From positions 1-46,665 of the forward strand of contig MDYQ01000213.1 of NCBI GenBank assembly GCA_003024175.1: a stretch of DNA of 46,665 bases, in the 5' to 3' direction. Origin of the DNA: Planoprotostelium fungivorum. Its lineage: Eukaryota; Evosea; Variosea; Cavosteliida; Cavosteliaceae. The stretch's first letter is position 1. Each line of letters begins with the position of its first letter. The position numbers were made by a program, and so were the translations under genes. Below the pieces are notes generated by a model. That model searched no databases. It was not told where the DNA came from and saw only the letters and a program-made list of their open reading frames with translations. Shown here piece after piece: positions 20,239-32,221 of the stretch.

Positions 20239-21481
20239 TCACTGCTTACCGGCGGTCTCCTTCTTCTTCAGGGCCCTGGCACGGATGCTCTTGCCTGTCA
20301 CAACGTATCAGCGTGGAGCTGCTTCTCCATCATCTCTCACCGGTGCTGAGCAGGGTGGCGGCCAGCCAGTCTTGAGGCACGAGGCGGGCGAGAGAGAGTT
20401 GAACATCGTGAGACCAGTAAGATAAGACGAGGGGCTCGTAGCCGATCTGCTTGATGAAGGACTTGGCGTAGCTCTCGGGCGAGGCGACGAGAACGGAAGT
20501 GCTGCGGATCTTGCTGAGTTTGGTGGCGACGTAAGCTGGGAGTTGGACTTGGACATGGATGCCTCTCGATTTGTATCTGCATCACCATCGATCAGGATGA
20601 TGATGATGTGATGGGTGGTGGTGGTGATGGATGATGATGGTGTGACGATCATGGAGAAGATGAGAGGTTGCTCACTCGTAGTGGAGGGCAACAGAGTAGT
20701 TGTTGACGAAGGCCTTGGTGGCAGAATAGACAGCGTAGAGAGGCTCGCTGACGAGACTGCTGGCAGAGCTGACGTTAACGATGGCTCCACGATTTCTGCG
20801 GAGGAGGTTAATCTCCACGAGATGGATGTATCTCACCTCTGCAGCATGCCTGGGAGAGTGTATTCAGTCATGGCGATGGTTCCGTCGATGTTAAGACGGA
20901 TGAGTTGTTCAGAGGTGCCCGCCTTCAATTGATCAAAGTACTCTGCGTGATCGTAAGACTGTCCAACGTTGTTGACTGTGAAATCGATCAGATGCAAGTT
21001 GCATTATGATTCCATTGCATACCCAAGAGACCGACGTCGAGATCTTGAATGAGAGAGCGGTAGCCGTCAAACTTGGACCTTCCTTCGGCTCCAAAATCGA
21101 TGGCGACGACTGAAGTCTCAACTCCAAACTTCTCCTCTGTAGATGTGATTAGATTCTAGATTCATGGGATGAAATGAACTCACTGAGTTCGGCTGCCTGG
21201 GCGTTGAGTTTGGACAAGGTACGACTGATCAGGACGAGGTTCATTTTCTTCTTCGCCAACTCTTGTGCAACTGCCTTACCGATTCCATCGGTGGATCCAG
21301 TTACAACTGTAGGCGTCATGTTATGATCTGGATCTCTAATCGAGAACAATCACACACCAGCCCATTTTCCATACTTGAGAAGGTCTTTAGGTTGTCTGAG
21401 GAAGTGTCTGTTGACAAAGAGGAAGATGTGAACGCCTACGAAGAGGAACACAGAGAGAGTAACGAGTAGAGTGAATACCAT
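20239..21481 (-). CDS. 3-ketoacyl-CoA reductase-like SDR (HSD17B12/KAR family)
   Basis: This is an NADPH-dependent short-chain dehydrogenase, probably of the ER membrane, that reduces 3-ketoacyl-CoA in very-long-chain fatty acid elongation or a related sterol/ketone substrate. It starts [20 protein letters not shown] (an N-terminal membrane anchor). The Rossmann cofactor loop is [17 protein letters not shown] and [13 protein letters not shown] (NNVG) follow. The catalytic Ser is in VNVSSASS and the YxxxK pair in YSATKAF. The C-terminus is basic ([12 protein letters not shown]). About five introns are inferred. The frame remains open upstream to 21562, but that part includes a GTTGTAGATCG motif and lacks the membrane anchor context, so the Met at 21481 was chosen. 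Confidence 0.85.
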
Positions 21482-21581
21482 CTTGGACGATCTGATCTCG
21501 TGGAGATAACCGTTTCGTTGTAGATCGAATTTCTCAACTTTCACATTTTTGTAACATATCAAATCGTGAACACATCTCTCG

Positions 21582-22904
21582 TCATTTCTTTAGATAATCT
21601 TTCTTGTAATCAGTCGACCACCACTCATAGACGTTGTCATGATAACCGATGCACTGAACGTTCTCCGGCGCCTGTTGCCACTGTATCGTCTCATTTCCAA
21701 CCACTGTCTTCTGTGGTGCATTGATCTTCCTTCTCCCTTCATACACGTCCTCGTTGTAAGCAACTGCGACGGCGGGAAGCATCTGAATTCTCCCACGGTT
21801 AACTTTCCAAAAGTCTACTGTCATTAGCGTCGAAGATGATGCAATACGACCACCTTTACAAATTCGACTGGCCTCTGATTCTCTGCACTCCCCGCGAGTC
21901 TTGTTACCATCCCGAAAGATGACGTCATCGATGAACGGCTTTGCATCGAAGATGAGCATTCCGTTCCAGCACGAATACATCTGAATGGGCAGCCTCTGTT
22001 CGTATCGATCACGCGACGGTGCGTGAAATTGAAATGGTTTGTGATCGTAGCTGTATGCCTTCCACAGCATATTTCCACCTGAATGAGTTCAGACAAGAGA
22101 ATGAACGAGGTAACTACCTATGTCTCTCGCTACCCACGTATCGTAAAATTGAGCCGCCGAATGATAGTCCATCGCACATGTGATGTCCGCTCTTTGTTGC
22201 ACATGTTGATGAAGCAGTTCGAGGAGGTCGCTCACACAGAAGTAGACGTCGTTGAAGAAGAGTAAGAGATCGTAATGCACCTCTGCGTTTTTGAGGTGTG
22301 AGATGACAAGGTTTCTCAGATCGGCCAAGATGGGGACTCTATCGTCTGGTATCTTCTTCCAATCTGGCCCCACAGGATTTGTCGTGACGAAGATCTCAGA
22401 TGGATCCATGCCGATGTGATGGAAGAGAGGTATGAGAACTTGGTTCAAGAGGGTGGCTGTCTTATCGGTCGAGCCAGACTCGTGGATGGAGGCACCGAAT
22501 TGTATGGTCTTACTGTGAAGGAACGTCATGAGCTCTGCGATGGCCCAGAGTTGTGTGGGTAGAAGCGCTTCTGTATTGAATGTGTTTCCTCCCAAGAGGA
22601 TATTGAGGTTCTGTTTTCGGAGATACCCATACTTGTCCTCTAAACGTGCGTTACCCTGGACGCTGTCGCACGACAGACGATGTGGTTCCTTTCCTCCATA
22701 AACTTGTGATAAGAGCTGCAGAAGCAGGGAGGTGGTATTGGAACGCGTACGGACATGATCTTCCAGCGGTATGGATGCCAAGTCCCCCAAAGTGAGAGTG
22801 ACTGCCCTCGGTTGATACAGATAGAAGAAGAGCGTGAAGCATGATGCACCGATGATGCTCAGCCAGAATGATTTTCGAGCTCGATGTGCTGATGACACGG
22901 TCAT
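21582..22904 (-). CDS. GT69 (CAP59/CMT1-type) alpha-1,3-mannosyltransferase-like protein
   Basis: Three exons encode about 415 aa. This is a type II membrane protein with a short cytosolic N-terminus and a TM anchor (FWLSIIGASCFTLFFYLY). Luminal motifs typical of the CAP59/CMT1 family are present in order: LLGGNTFNTEALLPTQ, ASIHESGSTDKT, ILADLRN, LLFFNDVYFCVSDLLELL, ITCAMDYHSAAQFYDTWV, YSCWNGMLIFDAKPF and GECRESEASRICK. DFWKV and ILPAVAVAYN-like segments follow in exon 3. Introns at about 22080-22090 and 21806-21841 are phase-consistent. The family is best known in fungi, where Cmt1/Cap59 act in capsule and cell-wall mannan synthesis in the Golgi. The acceptor substrate here is unknown. It sits 100 bp downstream of the SDR gene in the same orientation. 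Confidence 0.83.
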
Positions 22905-23338
22905 AGTCGATGGAGTGGTGAGATTGATGGCGCTTGTCGTTTGATTGCTACAGAGCGTAATACCAGGTGTTCACATCGTCGGGGCTCAAGTGATGATGCC
23001 ACACATTACCCGAAGTGATGCCCCCGAAGGTCTGCACATGAACATCACTGAGTGAGAAGAACAGCGTCTTTCAATAAGCCCGAAACACAACTGCAAGCCT
23101 TCTTCTCGACGAAAGGTTAGACTACGGTGTCTACAGAAGATGGAAGGAGGCCATAGTCACTGTCACTTAATCACCAGAGGAGGAGATGGATCGCTACGGT
23201 GCCGACATCACGTCTATCGATCGATGATGTATGAGGTGTTCATCGCGTTCGCGTCAAGCCGAGAATGTTCCATGAAAGACACAGTCTCTGACCGTCAAAG
23301 CCACAACTTCTAAAAAACAAGTTTATGTCCTCTTCATT
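22905..23338. other. Intergenic stretch between GT69 and receptor-kinase genes
   Basis: 434 bases lie between two - strand genes; it should hold the receptor 3' UTR and the GT69 promoter. Short coding-like fragments occur on the + strand around 23060-23320, but no start, domain or splice chain could be supported. Confidence 0.4.
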
Positions 23339-26300
23339 CTACGAGCTGTGTATGGATTTAACCAGCCACGAAGAAATGGAAGAGAAAGTGGGGCGATAGT
23401 TGGGATCGTTTTGAAAGACCTCGACTAACGTATGAGATAAAATGGAGTCCATTGTTCTCTCTGGTATCTACACAATCGTCACCATCTTCATGAACAGCAT
23501 CATCATCATCACCTGTTGAATCAACTTGGAATGGATGTTATCCGAGGCAACTTTCACTACAAACTCTGCCGCCGTCAAATCAGGAAAAGGAGGGTTGCTG
23601 TTCAGCATCAGCTCGCGATCATTATGATGACGTCCTCTAAACTTACCCCGTCATCACTTCGATGCACAAGACTCCCCAGGCCCACACGTCTGATTTTTCC
23701 GAGAATTGTCCCCTCAATGCCTCGGGTGACTGTACAAATCAATTGAAACGAAATTTCATCGACTTACCATCCATTTGATGGGCCCGATGTTGGTCTGAAA
23801 GAATCAATGAAATTTCGACTCGTAATGACTCACCTTGCTCTGATGAATTTCGGCTTCTGAGGCTAAAATACGCGATAATCCGAAATCTGGACGATGATTG
23901 AGTCCATCTACAACGATGTAGATACTCACCGCTGACTTTCGGTACGAGATCTTCGCTCAGCTGAAAACATTAAAATGAAATAAAATGTATTTCGCCTCAC
24001 CAATACATTTCTCGCTGCCAAGTCTTTGTGCAATACTCTCTCCGATGCCAAGTGTGCCATACCATCAGCGACACCTTTCAGTATAGACACTCGACTCTTG
24101 TAAGACATAGTAGGGTTCCTGATGACGTAGCTCTCCAAGCTGCCTCCCTCCATGAATTCTATTTATAGATCAGACCACGAAATTTCATCGAAATTCACCG
24201 GTGATGAGCGCGAGCGGTCTGGCTACGAATCCGATGAACGATACCACCTGTCAGTGTCAGATTGACATGTCTGACAGTTGCTTACGTTGGGGTGAGGTGA
24301 CAGCCTCTTCATGAGCTCCACCTCACTCATGAAGCCCTCGATGACTTCCATGTCTGCCGTCTTAATCTGTTTCACTCGTTCGGGTCAGTATATCGTTCAA
24401 ATGGGTCACGTCGGGACTCACTGGCTACGAAATTTCCGCGATATCTCGCCTTCCAGACCACACCGTACGCACCTGTACGTATGTGAATGGGGTGAAAATG
24501 GGAATATGGCGAGTGGCTCACCTTCGCCAACTTTTTGGATGATTTCGGCGGTACCGCTGGACGCTAATTCGAGGAGTGAGCCGTTGTGATACACTGAATT
24601 ATCTCGAATCTGTCGACGGTGAGATTTCTTCGAAGATTCAGGGGGTACCTGGTTTCGATCGATGACTTCATAGTGAATGGACATTTCCATCTCGTTGTTT
24701 GATGTTTGTTTCCTGCTTGAGTCAGTACCATCTCATACACCATCATCAACATGATCACATGATCACATGATCACATGATCACATGATCACATGATCGCGA
24801 TGTGATGATGAGACGATCATGAATATCACGATGATCACATGACCATCGAATCGTGCATCACCTCTTATTGCTCTTTCGTATGACGATGGTAGCGATGACG
24901 ATCGTGATGATGACGAGAAGTCCAACGGAACCCGCCACGATGGCAATGATGATGCCAGTCGTGAAGAAGGTAGAATTATCACTCGGTACGTCTGAAGAGT
25001 CCAACAGAGTGATGTTGTAGTCGGAATAAGCTTTCGGTCCCACTGTTTTCAAATAATCGACCACGTAAGGTGATGATCCTGTCGTCACATCAGATGAGTT
25101 GGACTCATTGATGATGTGATGATCGATGTGATGATCGATGTGATGATGTGATGATGATGGATGAGACGAATCACCTTGATTGATGTCTTCTGACGTAGGG
25201 GGTAAGATGTTCAGATCGGTGATGACACTGCCGCTGCTGATCTTCATGAAAGTGACTCGATGGAGACTGATATTTGCGATCTGCGATATGGAAGCCTGGA
25301 ACGTCTGTTGATCGAACGACGCAACGTTTCCCTGCACTCTCAATCTCACTGTCGAATTTCAGTGAATTTTTTCGATCTACAACGATGTAGACGATCGAAT
25401 ACCTGACGCAGACGTCTTGTCGTCTCGTGCGCAGGAGACTGAGCACAGATAGTATGCGTCCCAATTGATTGGGCACGTGAAGTTGTTTGATGATAGGTCA
25501 CACGTGATCAACCCCTTCGTCGATGACACGAAGGTGACGGGCCCTACATAAGTTGAATTTTCACCCGAATCTCTACGAAAAATCTCACCCTGTACGGCAT
25601 TGTGGGACAGATTGAGATAGATCAATCTTGTCAAACCGTTCAGCGAATCTGCGATCGATCCCGCGATGCGATTCCCGCTGTGGAAATTTGAGAGAAAATT
25701 CATTTCCCGCCAAAATTCACCTGACATCGAGTTGAACGAGATTCTTGAGATTTCCCAGGGAAGAGATCTGTCCCACCATCTGATTGTTCCTCATCTTCAG
25801 TACCTATCCCTGTCAGCCTCCATCAACCCTCCAACGTATATCACCTCTATCGATTGCATGCCAACGGTCGAAACATCGTCCGTCAATCGATTGTCGGATG
25901 CAGATAGAGTCTGCAAGGAAGACAGGCTGTTCAAACGAGCTAGTCCCGTCTGATATTTGTTATTGTCGATGATCAGAGCCTGTCGGGGGGTGTCGGTGAG
26001 ATGTCTCTACGATGACGTCTCACGTTCAGATTGGGGATGTTTGCGTAAGTCGAAAAGTCATCGGAATTCGAGAGTTGATTGCGGGCGAGTTGTAGTGTCT
26101 GGAGGGAAGATAGATTCATTTTGGGTGGTATGGAGAGGCTGTCGAATGAATTGCCAGATAGGCTGGCACTCTTCAACTGTCCCAAAATGAACAGAGACTG
26201 AAACAGCCATCAGGCTATGAGAAACAATAAAATGAAATAAAAGGTCAGAAATACAATGAGATGAAAAAGTTTTGAAGTGAGGGAGAAAGAGAGAGGGATA

Positions 26301-29300
26301 CCTGTGGCACAGAACCCGAGAGAGAACAATCATCGAATGCAACGGTGACGAGTGAAGAGAGTGAAGAGAAGTCCAACGAGTCGTACAAGGTGTTTGAAGA
26401 TAGATCCACCATCAGCAGAGAGGACAGACCTTGTATCGCAACCACCGAGCCACTCATCTGTGATGACGTCATCATGATATCGTGAGACGAAGGTGAGATG
26501 TCACGACGTGTGTCACCTGATTGTGGCTGAGATTTACGTAATTGAGGTTCGTCAGCCGATTCAGCGCATCGAAATTTCCACCGAGAAAATTCGAAGAAAT
26601 ATCAATTGACACGAGATTGACAGCTCCGCTGATGTTAGACAGAGTACCAGACAAGTCATTGTTACTAAAAATAGTTTCAAAAGGTGTTGACGTCTGAATG
26701 TATGAATCACCTCAAATTGACAGATCTAATTTGGGGCAAAGAAGTTGAGAAGCTGGGAGGTATAGTACCGTTGATGAGGTTGTCGGATGCGGACAATACG
26801 TTCAGCTTATTCAGCGACATCAAACCCGTCATACTGCCGTGAAAGCTATTTCCATCGATGTACAGGTTCTATTTTTAGCGTCAGCGTATCGACAGGTTGT
26901 AGATGGCGATCACCTGGAGTGATTTCATCGTCGAAAAGACGTCGAGAGTTCCTGCGAATCGATTGCGAGATACATCTAACGTCTGTATGGTGGAGGGCAT
27001 GGACAGAGAGGTGACGTTGACCAGTAGATTATCGCTGAGAATCAAGGTCTGGAGCGTTGTAGACGAAGAGATGCCAGTTTTAGAGATATCAGTCAACTGA
27101 TGCATCGTCAGCCATCATCGATCATGAGACGATCGCGATCGCACATCATCGTGATGTCGACATCACAATGGTGATCATGATCATGATGATGACGAACACG
27201 AGACTCACCAGATTACGACTGACGTCCAGAGTTACAAGATTCAACGGAAGAGAAGACATCGGCAGCACCCTCAGTCCATTGCCCTTCAGAGAAAGAGATC
27301 TAACCGAAGCGACCACTTGGTCCACCAGCGAAGGCGCGATACTTCGCACCATATTGTCGTCTACAACGAGGCTATTTACACCCAAGCGATCGAATGTCAC
27401 GGTGTTGGTCAGAATTTTCTGCATCGAATTGCGTACAAAAGTGTAAGTGTTGACTGTGACGGAACCTGATAGGGTGAGACATCGATCACATAAAGATGTT
27501 CTATACCTCCGTGGTAATTGTGCATCTGATGATTGAAGGTGGGTGATAGTGTGTTGTCTGCAAAGTAATACGTCGCGTTGAATTGTGGTTGAGAGGCGAT
27601 CATGCCCGGCGATCCCTGTCCATTTAGTCAATGTCATGATGGTGATGATGATGATGATCATCATCATGGTAATATCACGATGGTGATGATGATGGTGATC
27701 ATGATCTCGATGACATACATCAACTGCCACGTAGATGTCATTGAACTGACAGCCCGATACGTAAACGTAATCGTTGATGTCCGCGATGACAGCCTGGCTG
27801 GGTGGATGTCCACTGAAAGAAGAACCTGTCAATTTGTACCGCGAGTAGGCTGACAGCGTGGCGCCGTACGATGCGGAATTCGATTGAAAATCGCAGCCAT
27901 CGATGGTAAATACGTACTGTACGTACGGTTACGTACGATATCACGTGTGACATCTCACCGTGGAGCTACCCGACCTCTGGTTCTTCAGGTAGAATGCACC
28001 CCCTTCACCGTTTGCATTTGTGACCGTATTGAATTCGAATCGAGAGTTGTAGATGCCCGATTTGGGACCAAAAGAGGTGATGTAGAGAGCTCCGCCGTAC
28101 ATCACAGCCAGATTCGATTGAAAGACGCAATTTGAGACGTTCAAATTGGGACCGGAAGAGCTAGCGGCCAGGTACATCATACCTGCCCGTCTCAATTCTT
28201 GTCGTCATGATATCTCACCTCCCTGCCCGGTACCCTGGTTGTTGATGGCAGTGACGTTGTACAATTGAATGCTCGCGATGAAGTCCTCTATGTACATACC
28301 TCCAATCGGGCCGTTGTTGAAAGATATGTCAGTATCCATGACAACGAGGCTGCCCACACTCGACCGAACGATCGTCATGCATCCTGTCCCCGTCACATTT
28401 AAATGTGCCATCTACAACTCACCCGCAGACGGCATCGTTGTAGAATTGGAAGAAATGGCCGAATTAAATTGGAATTTCGATCGCAACACGGTGACGTTAC
28501 CTGCCGTAGCCGTGTTGATGAACAGCGGCATCAACTGATTTTGTATGGACGTCACGTTAATTAACGTGAGGCTCTTGGCAGATGCGACACCGTAAGACCT
28601 CATGAGAGCGATGAAGGCGGCGTTCTGTCCCATGAGACAATTCTTCGCGGTGGATTCTGTGATGATGATGGCATCATGCGTTCCGCTGATCAAGATGAGA
28701 CCTCCATAGATGGGTCTCTCTTGTGGACCGATGCCGATGGGTTGAGGGAACGTCCTCGCTTGGGTGAAGGTGTTGCGAGAGAGGGTGACCTGGTTGGTGA
28801 AGGTGTACCAATCGAAGTAGACTTGAAAGAGGGCGAGATTGGCAAGGAACAAGTTGTCCGTGATGGATATCTTGTCGTATCGACCCTCTGCTACTTTGAT
28901 GACGCCGTAGTTGGCTGATGCGTGTGAGGATTGTGAGATGAGATCAGATGATTGAGATCGAGATGGTCGAGATGATTAGACGTGATGAGATCAGATCAGA
29001 TGATTGGCAATCAGGTGATCTCGGATCTGATGTAGATGATTGCAAATGAGAAGATCTCAGATCTGATGTAGAAGAGGTGATCTTGGAACTCACTCCAAGC
29101 GTTAGAGAACGAATTGTAAGAGATGACGAGGTTGATGTTGTTGATCATGTGCATGTCGATCTGTCCCTCTAAATGGTCTTGAACGACATCCGTGAAAGTA
29201 TTATTCAGGATGTAGGCGGTGGGTGTCTGCGCTCCAAGGTGAAAGATGGGAGTAGCAGTATTGCAGCTGGAGATGGTGTTGCCTGTGATGGAGATGGTGG

Positions 29301-29909
29301 GTATGAGCCCCTTCAGATGGACGTTGGCAACTGTCATTATCAGTAGGTTGTAGGATATAAAATCACACACGTCCAGAACTTATGGTAATCTGCTGGAACG
29401 TGCATTGATCGATGGAGACGGAAGCGGCATTATAGATGTAGAGAGATGAATTGGTGATGGAGGTGAAGACACAGGAGGATACTGTGACAGATCCTGCATC
29501 ACTCAAACTCAATGCAGGAGATGATATAGAGGATCCGGCGAATGAGACAGCTGCATCGAGTGAGTGAACTGTTGATGCCACCTTCTCACCGCTGAATGTC
29601 ACATTTCCTATGGACTGGAAAGAGAACGAACTGGTGATGAAGTTGCCGTTTGAGAAAAACACGTTGACTGTCGGTTTAGAGATGATTTGGATGCTGACAC
29701 TCTGAAAAGTCTGATCTGGATCTAAATTGAAGTATATATCTCCAGAAGTTGTATTTCTGATTGCACCGTTGATCACTTCAACGTATGAGCCCCTTCTAAG
29801 AATAGCTATACGAGAGCATCTCACCCGATTGGATATTCTGTGTTGTTGATATATCCACGGTGAGAGAATACACAGATAGAAGGCAACAGAGGAGAACCAC
29901 TGCTTTCAT
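23339..29909 (-). CDS. Receptor tyrosine-kinase-like protein: beta-helix + LRR ectodomain, one TM, kinase
   Basis: It starts with a signal peptide (MKAVVLLCCLLSVYSL). The first ~700 residues are right-handed beta-helix/pectin-lyase-like repeats (SSLYIYNAASVSIDQCTFQ, SIQLYNVTAINNQ, KSLTLINVTSIQNQ, SIYNSRFEFN-like). At least ten LRRs follow (LQTLILSDNLLVNV, IQTLDVSRNRFAGTL, LVSIDISSNFLGGNF, LIYLNLSHNAVQGEI). A short juxtamembrane module (VASFDQQTFQASISQIA, SSGSVITDL) looks SEA-like. The TM helix is near 24900-24960 (IIIAIVAGSVGLLVIITIVIATIVI). The cytosolic kinase has GEGAYGVVWKA, VAIKTADM, HKDLAARN (HKD rather than HRD), DFGLS and PIKWMSPEAL, then SDVWAWGV. It ends VKSIHSS with stop TAG at 23339-23341. 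AARN and PIKWM are tyrosine-kinase signatures. More than 25 short introns make exact boundaries approximate. Confidence 0.82.
24751..24793 (-). repeat. 8-bp ATGATCAC tandem repeat in a receptor-kinase intron
   Basis: Five near-perfect ATGATCAC units lie in the intron just after the TM exon. Confidence 0.8.
29019..29074 (-). repeat. 33-bp tandem duplication across an exon-intron edge of the receptor gene
   Basis: GATCTC(G/A)GATCTGATGTAGA occurs at about 29019 and again at about 29052. On the coding strand this yields two copies of an IYIRSEI-type peptide around a splice junction, so one copy may be intronic. Confidence 0.65.
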
Positions 29910-30248
29910 CGGATGCACCGGACTTCTAGATGTGACAGGTCTTCATCGAGAGCTGTAGTCTACAAAGGCATCATGTAAAAAGAGGGTATTATAGCGGATT
30001 TATCTACAACTCAACACACACTGAATGCTTGCTTCCTATGAACAGTTTATAAATTCTCTGCAAACATTTGTAAGCTTTTGTGCGTCCCAAGCACGCTTGT
30101 ACAGTCTTGGTGAAAACTCTCACACACTAACCGGTGACGGGACCGCTTCGAAGCGGCTGATGACGCGCAGTGACGCAACGGCTGGTGTTGGAAGCTTACG
30201 GTGATGCGTAGGATCAACAGCAGGTGATGCTGTGCATTGTGAATTTGA
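29910..30248. other. Receptor-gene upstream region
   Basis: About 340 bases lie between the receptor start and the next - strand gene. It contains a TATAATA-type AT-rich run near 29988-29997, about 80 bp above the receptor ATG, and a 14-bp perfect palindrome at 30143-30156. No gene was recognised. Confidence 0.35.
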
Positions 30249-30559
30249 CTAGCGTCCACGATAGTTATTATTCTCTGTGCCAGGAGCAAAGGGCACAGCG
30301 ATAGACATAGACCCCGAGCCCCAAGTCGGACCAGTGGGAGGTGTATATTTGGGAAAGGGAGTAGGATTAGAAGGTTCTTTGTACTTGATGGAGTTGTTCT
30401 TGCCAGTCGTCTTCTCTGCTTTTGTGTTTGGTTGAGAATGAACGTTTCACAGCTAAAGTCCTCACATGGACAAGCGTGATCGACTTGCAATGAGACCACG
30501 ATGAGGGCGGTCTGCCCCACCCGAACATATTCGTCCACTTCCATCACGCGGAATTTCAC
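30249..30559 (-). CDS. Unrecognised small Pro-rich protein
   Basis: Two exons are proposed. Exon 1 starts MKFRVMEVDEYVRVGQTALIVVSLQVDHACP, then a GTGAGG intron ends at an AAAAG acceptor near 30421. Exon 2 is polar and Pro/Gly/Asn-rich (KTTGKNNSIKYKEPSNPTPF, YTPPTGPTWGSG, ENNNYRGR) and stops at TAG 30249-30251. The total is about 87 aa. Choosing this splice joins the two most coding-like frames; unspliced reading gives a 170-aa frame with less natural composition. No known domain and no clear poly(A) signal were found. Confidence 0.4.
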
Positions 30560-30711
30560 AGTGTTACGTAGATTCTTTCAGAACCGAGCTTCGGTCTTAA
30601 AGGGTCAAAATCGACAAGTCATTATCGTATAGAGAATAGATAAGTGAACGACACACTATTACGCATTACGTAATCATCATAACATTCTCGAAACTCATTC
30701 ATTCTTCTCTT

Positions 30712-31609
30712 TTATCTACAATTAGCCGTTGACGAAACCCTCGGCAAATCTTTTGATCCATGTGAAGGGCCTGTGAAATTGGAGTTTGGTCCAGAAGGCG
30801 TATCGGACCCAATCAAATATAAGGCCATCGAGGATGAAGTGGTCGAAGGCTGCGACGACTTGGAGAGCTCCGTTGACTGCCGTTTGAGTTGTGTCACCGA
30901 TGAACTCTTTGACGTGGACCATGTCGATAATATACATCGTAATCGCCATCCATAATAAAACGCTCGGGAGTATGATGCTTGTTCGAGGTCATCTATGATC
31001 TGGTAAGACCTCAGGATACATCTTTATAAATATAACACGATAGAAGACTCACCAGGTTGTCGTGGGTCCTTCGCCTTCACAGAGTCGATGAATGCCTGAT
31101 CGGATAATGTGAGCCAGAGGTTTAACTCTCCTTCCGTGGACGTGTTATAAATCCACGCAGCAGTGGCGGTCTTCGCTGGTCCGCTCGCCTCTTGATCTGT
31201 TAGACGTTGAACATCAGCGGCGAGGACGCCTCTCTTGGCGTCTATAGTTGTGAGTGTTTTCAAATAAGAGTCGTTTCGAGGGCGAGGAGTGGCCATTTCA
31301 GCTATAGAGGGTAAATTGAGGGTGTCTCTCGGCCACGTGAATCGAATAACAACCGGAACCACACATCGAGTCTGAAACGTCGTCTCATTTGATGTGACGA
31401 TGCACTGTCTCCTCACATGTTACGAGAGGTGGACCAATCGTGATGGGTGGCCACACCGATGGAGGCAGGAACAGAATGGTTGTGGAACGCAAGTGTTCTC
31501 TGTCTGGATTTCTGCAGAGAGCGTCAACGCAAGTAGATGGTGGGATGATGATCACCTCTTCATCTTGGTTGAAGCTCTTCCAGGCGACTGTACCTGTAGA
31601 GAGATGCAT
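30712..31609 (-). CDS. Unrecognised multi-exon gene, C-terminus ambiguous
   Basis: Coding-like exons are seen, but the chain is not settled. The clearest exon (about 31056-31370) encodes TPRPRNDSYLKTLTTIDAKR, LAADVQRLTDQEASG, TAAWIYNTSTEGELNLWLTL and IDSVKAKDPRQP, then a GTGAGT donor. Downstream, two frames compete. One is hydrophobic (LLWMAITMYIIDMV, FDHFILDGLIFDWVRYAFW, stop at 30722), suggesting a membrane segment. The other is Ser/Thr-rich (DDLEQASYSRAFYYGWR, stop at 30712) and is favoured by splice phase. Upstream, a WKSFNQDEE exon and a Pro-rich exon may belong. No family was recognised. Confidence 0.38.
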
Positions 31610-32092
31610 GGTGGTGATGGATCAGATGATTGGAGGACCTGGTCTCTCCGTCTTTGTCTTATCCGCTTCGATGTATGAACTCATAGAACACATCTATATT
31701 ACTTCATTTTTTTTGCCGTATGTTTGTGTTTGTTCTGATTTGGAAGTAGAGGTTGTCCATTTTGTCGTTCATCGTGTCGATGTGTCCATCGTGTCAAATT
31801 GGTAGTCGTTTATTCTCCTTGTCTCCTCAGATGGATGTTCTTCGTCCACCTGAACATCATCATGATGACATTAACGATCCAGTTGATGAAGATGAGGTGT
31901 GATGACAAAGATAACGCAACGAGATTGAATCATTTTTTATCGATTACTTCTCGCCAAATGTGTGTCATTCCCTGTGCTCCATTGGTTGACGTCGCTTCCC
32001 ATGTGCATCCTCTCCTTCCCTCTCCTCTTCTTTTTTCCTTATGATGAAGCATTTCACCATCTCGTTCCAGCTACATTCAAATCATTCTCTCC
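31610..32092. other. Intergenic or unresolved stretch
   Basis: About 480 bases are without a supportable gene. A - strand AATAAA near 31810-31820 may belong to the gene read from 33147. Open frames here are short and low in complexity. Confidence 0.35.
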
Positions 32093-32191
32093 TCACCTCT
32101 CTTCTCCTCTTCTGTCCCTTTCTCCTCTTCGCTCCTCGGTGGCTTCGAATTTGTAGGGCCTTTGTTGGGTCCTGAATGGCCTTGGTGAAGC

Positions 32192-32213
32192 TGCATCTTT
32201 CTGCAGCTTGTCA
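32192..32213 (-). repeat. Perfect 8-bp inverted repeat just after the in-frame TGA
   Basis: AAGCTGCA and TGCAGCTT are separated by a 6-nt loop (GAAAGA on the - strand), beginning about 9-12 nt downstream of the TGA. The predicted RNA hairpin is strong. Confidence 0.7.
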
Positions 32214-32221
32214 AGGATGTT

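Noticed and set aside
23060-23320. Possible + strand gene fragments
   Set aside because: Short peptides look coding but no splice chain, start or domain could be supported.
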